Source of the DNA: Verrucomicrobiota bacterium | GTDB lineage: Bacteria > Verrucomicrobiota > Verrucomicrobiia > Verrucomicrobiales > Verrucomicrobiaceae | Length of the DNA: 22,559 nt | Reading direction: 5' to 3' | Assembly: GCA_009885275.1 (NCBI GenBank) | Contig: VFKY01000327.1 | Span: 1-22,559, forward strand | Shown here: in pieces, positions 22,334 to 22,559 of the stretch | How positions within the stretch are numbered: the first letter of the stretch is position 1 | Layout of the letters: each line of letters begins with the position of its first letter | Notes under the pieces: generated by a model | Told to the model about the DNA's origin: nothing | The model's database searches: none | The model's input: only the letters and a program-made list of their open reading frames with translations | Made by a program: the position numbers and the translations under genes

Positions 22334-22559
22334 GATTCGTAGGCGGCTTTAATATTGGTGTCATTGTAAGCATCCTTCACCGCACCAAAAGCCACCTGCT
22401 TTTTTGCGATCAGAAGAACATCATCAAATATATCCGGAACTGTTTGAAGATCATGATGACTCGCGATAAGCAGTCTTCCTTCTTTGGTAAGTTCACGAAA
22501 CAATTCCACCAGTGTCTCTTGAGCAGGCTTGTCCAGTCCGGTGAAAGGTTCGTCGAGGA
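22330..22559 (-). CDS. ATPase of the metal ABC transporter, C-terminal part
   Basis: The gene enters at the right edge and ends with the TGA at 22332-22330, which overlaps the permease start. About 76 codons are visible, beginning just in the Walker B and D-loop: DEPFTGLDKPAQETLVELF, then the switch histidines LLIASHHDLQTVPDIFDD. DEPFTGLD with SHHDLQTV is typical of Zn/Mn transport ATPases (ZnuC/MntA type). The Walker A and signature motifs lie outside the window, so intactness is not confirmed. Confidence 0.85.
   Translation of the reverse strand, partial: LDEPFTGLDKPAQETLVELFRELTKEGRLLIASHHDLQTVPDIFDDVLLIAKKQVAFGAVKDAYNDTNIKAAYES

Noticed and set aside
1..22559. CRISPR arrays, phage genes or insertion sequences
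   Set aside because: No regularly spaced direct repeats, integrases or transposases were seen. The inverted repeat at 9491 is the only mobile-element-like item.

Overview
The window looks like chromosome from a Gram-negative member of the Verrucomicrobiota or a close PVC relative. This is inferred from gene content, not from a marker phylogeny. Evidence includes Kdo/LPS genes, a secreted DUF1080 (3-keto-disaccharide hydrolase)-SMP-30 fusion, a DUF5069-like protein, a DUF4112 protein, and a Rho factor with a long lysine/proline/arginine-rich N-terminus. Base composition is moderate and looks fairly even. I saw no phage, transposase, CRISPR array or rRNA. Only one tRNA is present.

Layout. (1) Positions 1-2627, minus strand: a MarR-type regulator followed by a DevCAB/MacAB-like exporter (FtsX-type permease, ATPase, and a membrane-fusion protein cut by the window edge). 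(2) Positions 2754-7453, minus strand: DUF5069-like gene, kdsA, LptC-like, LptA-like, lptB and hpf, nearly all overlapping or closely spaced, closed by a strong terminator. This resembles the proteobacterial lptCAB-rpoN-hpf block, but kdsA replaces kdsC/kdsD and rpoN is absent. It couples Kdo synthesis to LPS transport. (3) Positions 7505-9481, plus strand: a large GT39-like membrane glycosyltransferase. (4) Positions 9491-9623: a 133-bp imperfect inverted repeat resembling a REP/BIME-like element, which contains the stop codon of the next gene. (5) Positions 9617-11569, minus strand: tRNA-Thr(CGU), a membrane-anchored protein of unknown function starting 13 nt after the tRNA CCA end, and a PHP-domain phosphoesterase. 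(6) Positions 11678-13125, plus strand: a translationally coupled pair of unknown membrane proteins. (7) Positions 13239-17487, plus strand: a probable sugar-acid catabolic cluster (secreted DUF1080-lactonase fusion, IlvD/EDD dehydratase, DapA-family lyase), ended by a hairpin terminator. (8) Positions 17619-17846, minus strand: a very basic 75-residue protein with a K/A-rich tail. (9) Positions 18217-21355, plus strand: yebC, rho and a DUF4112 gene. (10) Positions 21485-22559, minus strand: an ABC-3 family metal (Zn/Mn) permease and the end of its ATPase gene, with the operon continuing past the window.

Two patterns run through the window. Most genes lack a recognisable Shine-Dalgarno sequence. 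The clear exceptions are hpf (AGGAGG) and lptB (AAGGAG). Many neighbouring genes overlap by 1-17 nt, suggesting translational coupling. The most interesting functional unit is the 13239-17487 cluster, which could form a non-phosphorylating oxidative sugar route beginning outside the cytoplasm. The most interesting structural items are the large inverted repeat at 9491, the tRNA-CDS junction at 11481-11495, the Rho N-terminal extension and the two-tier hairpin after rho.
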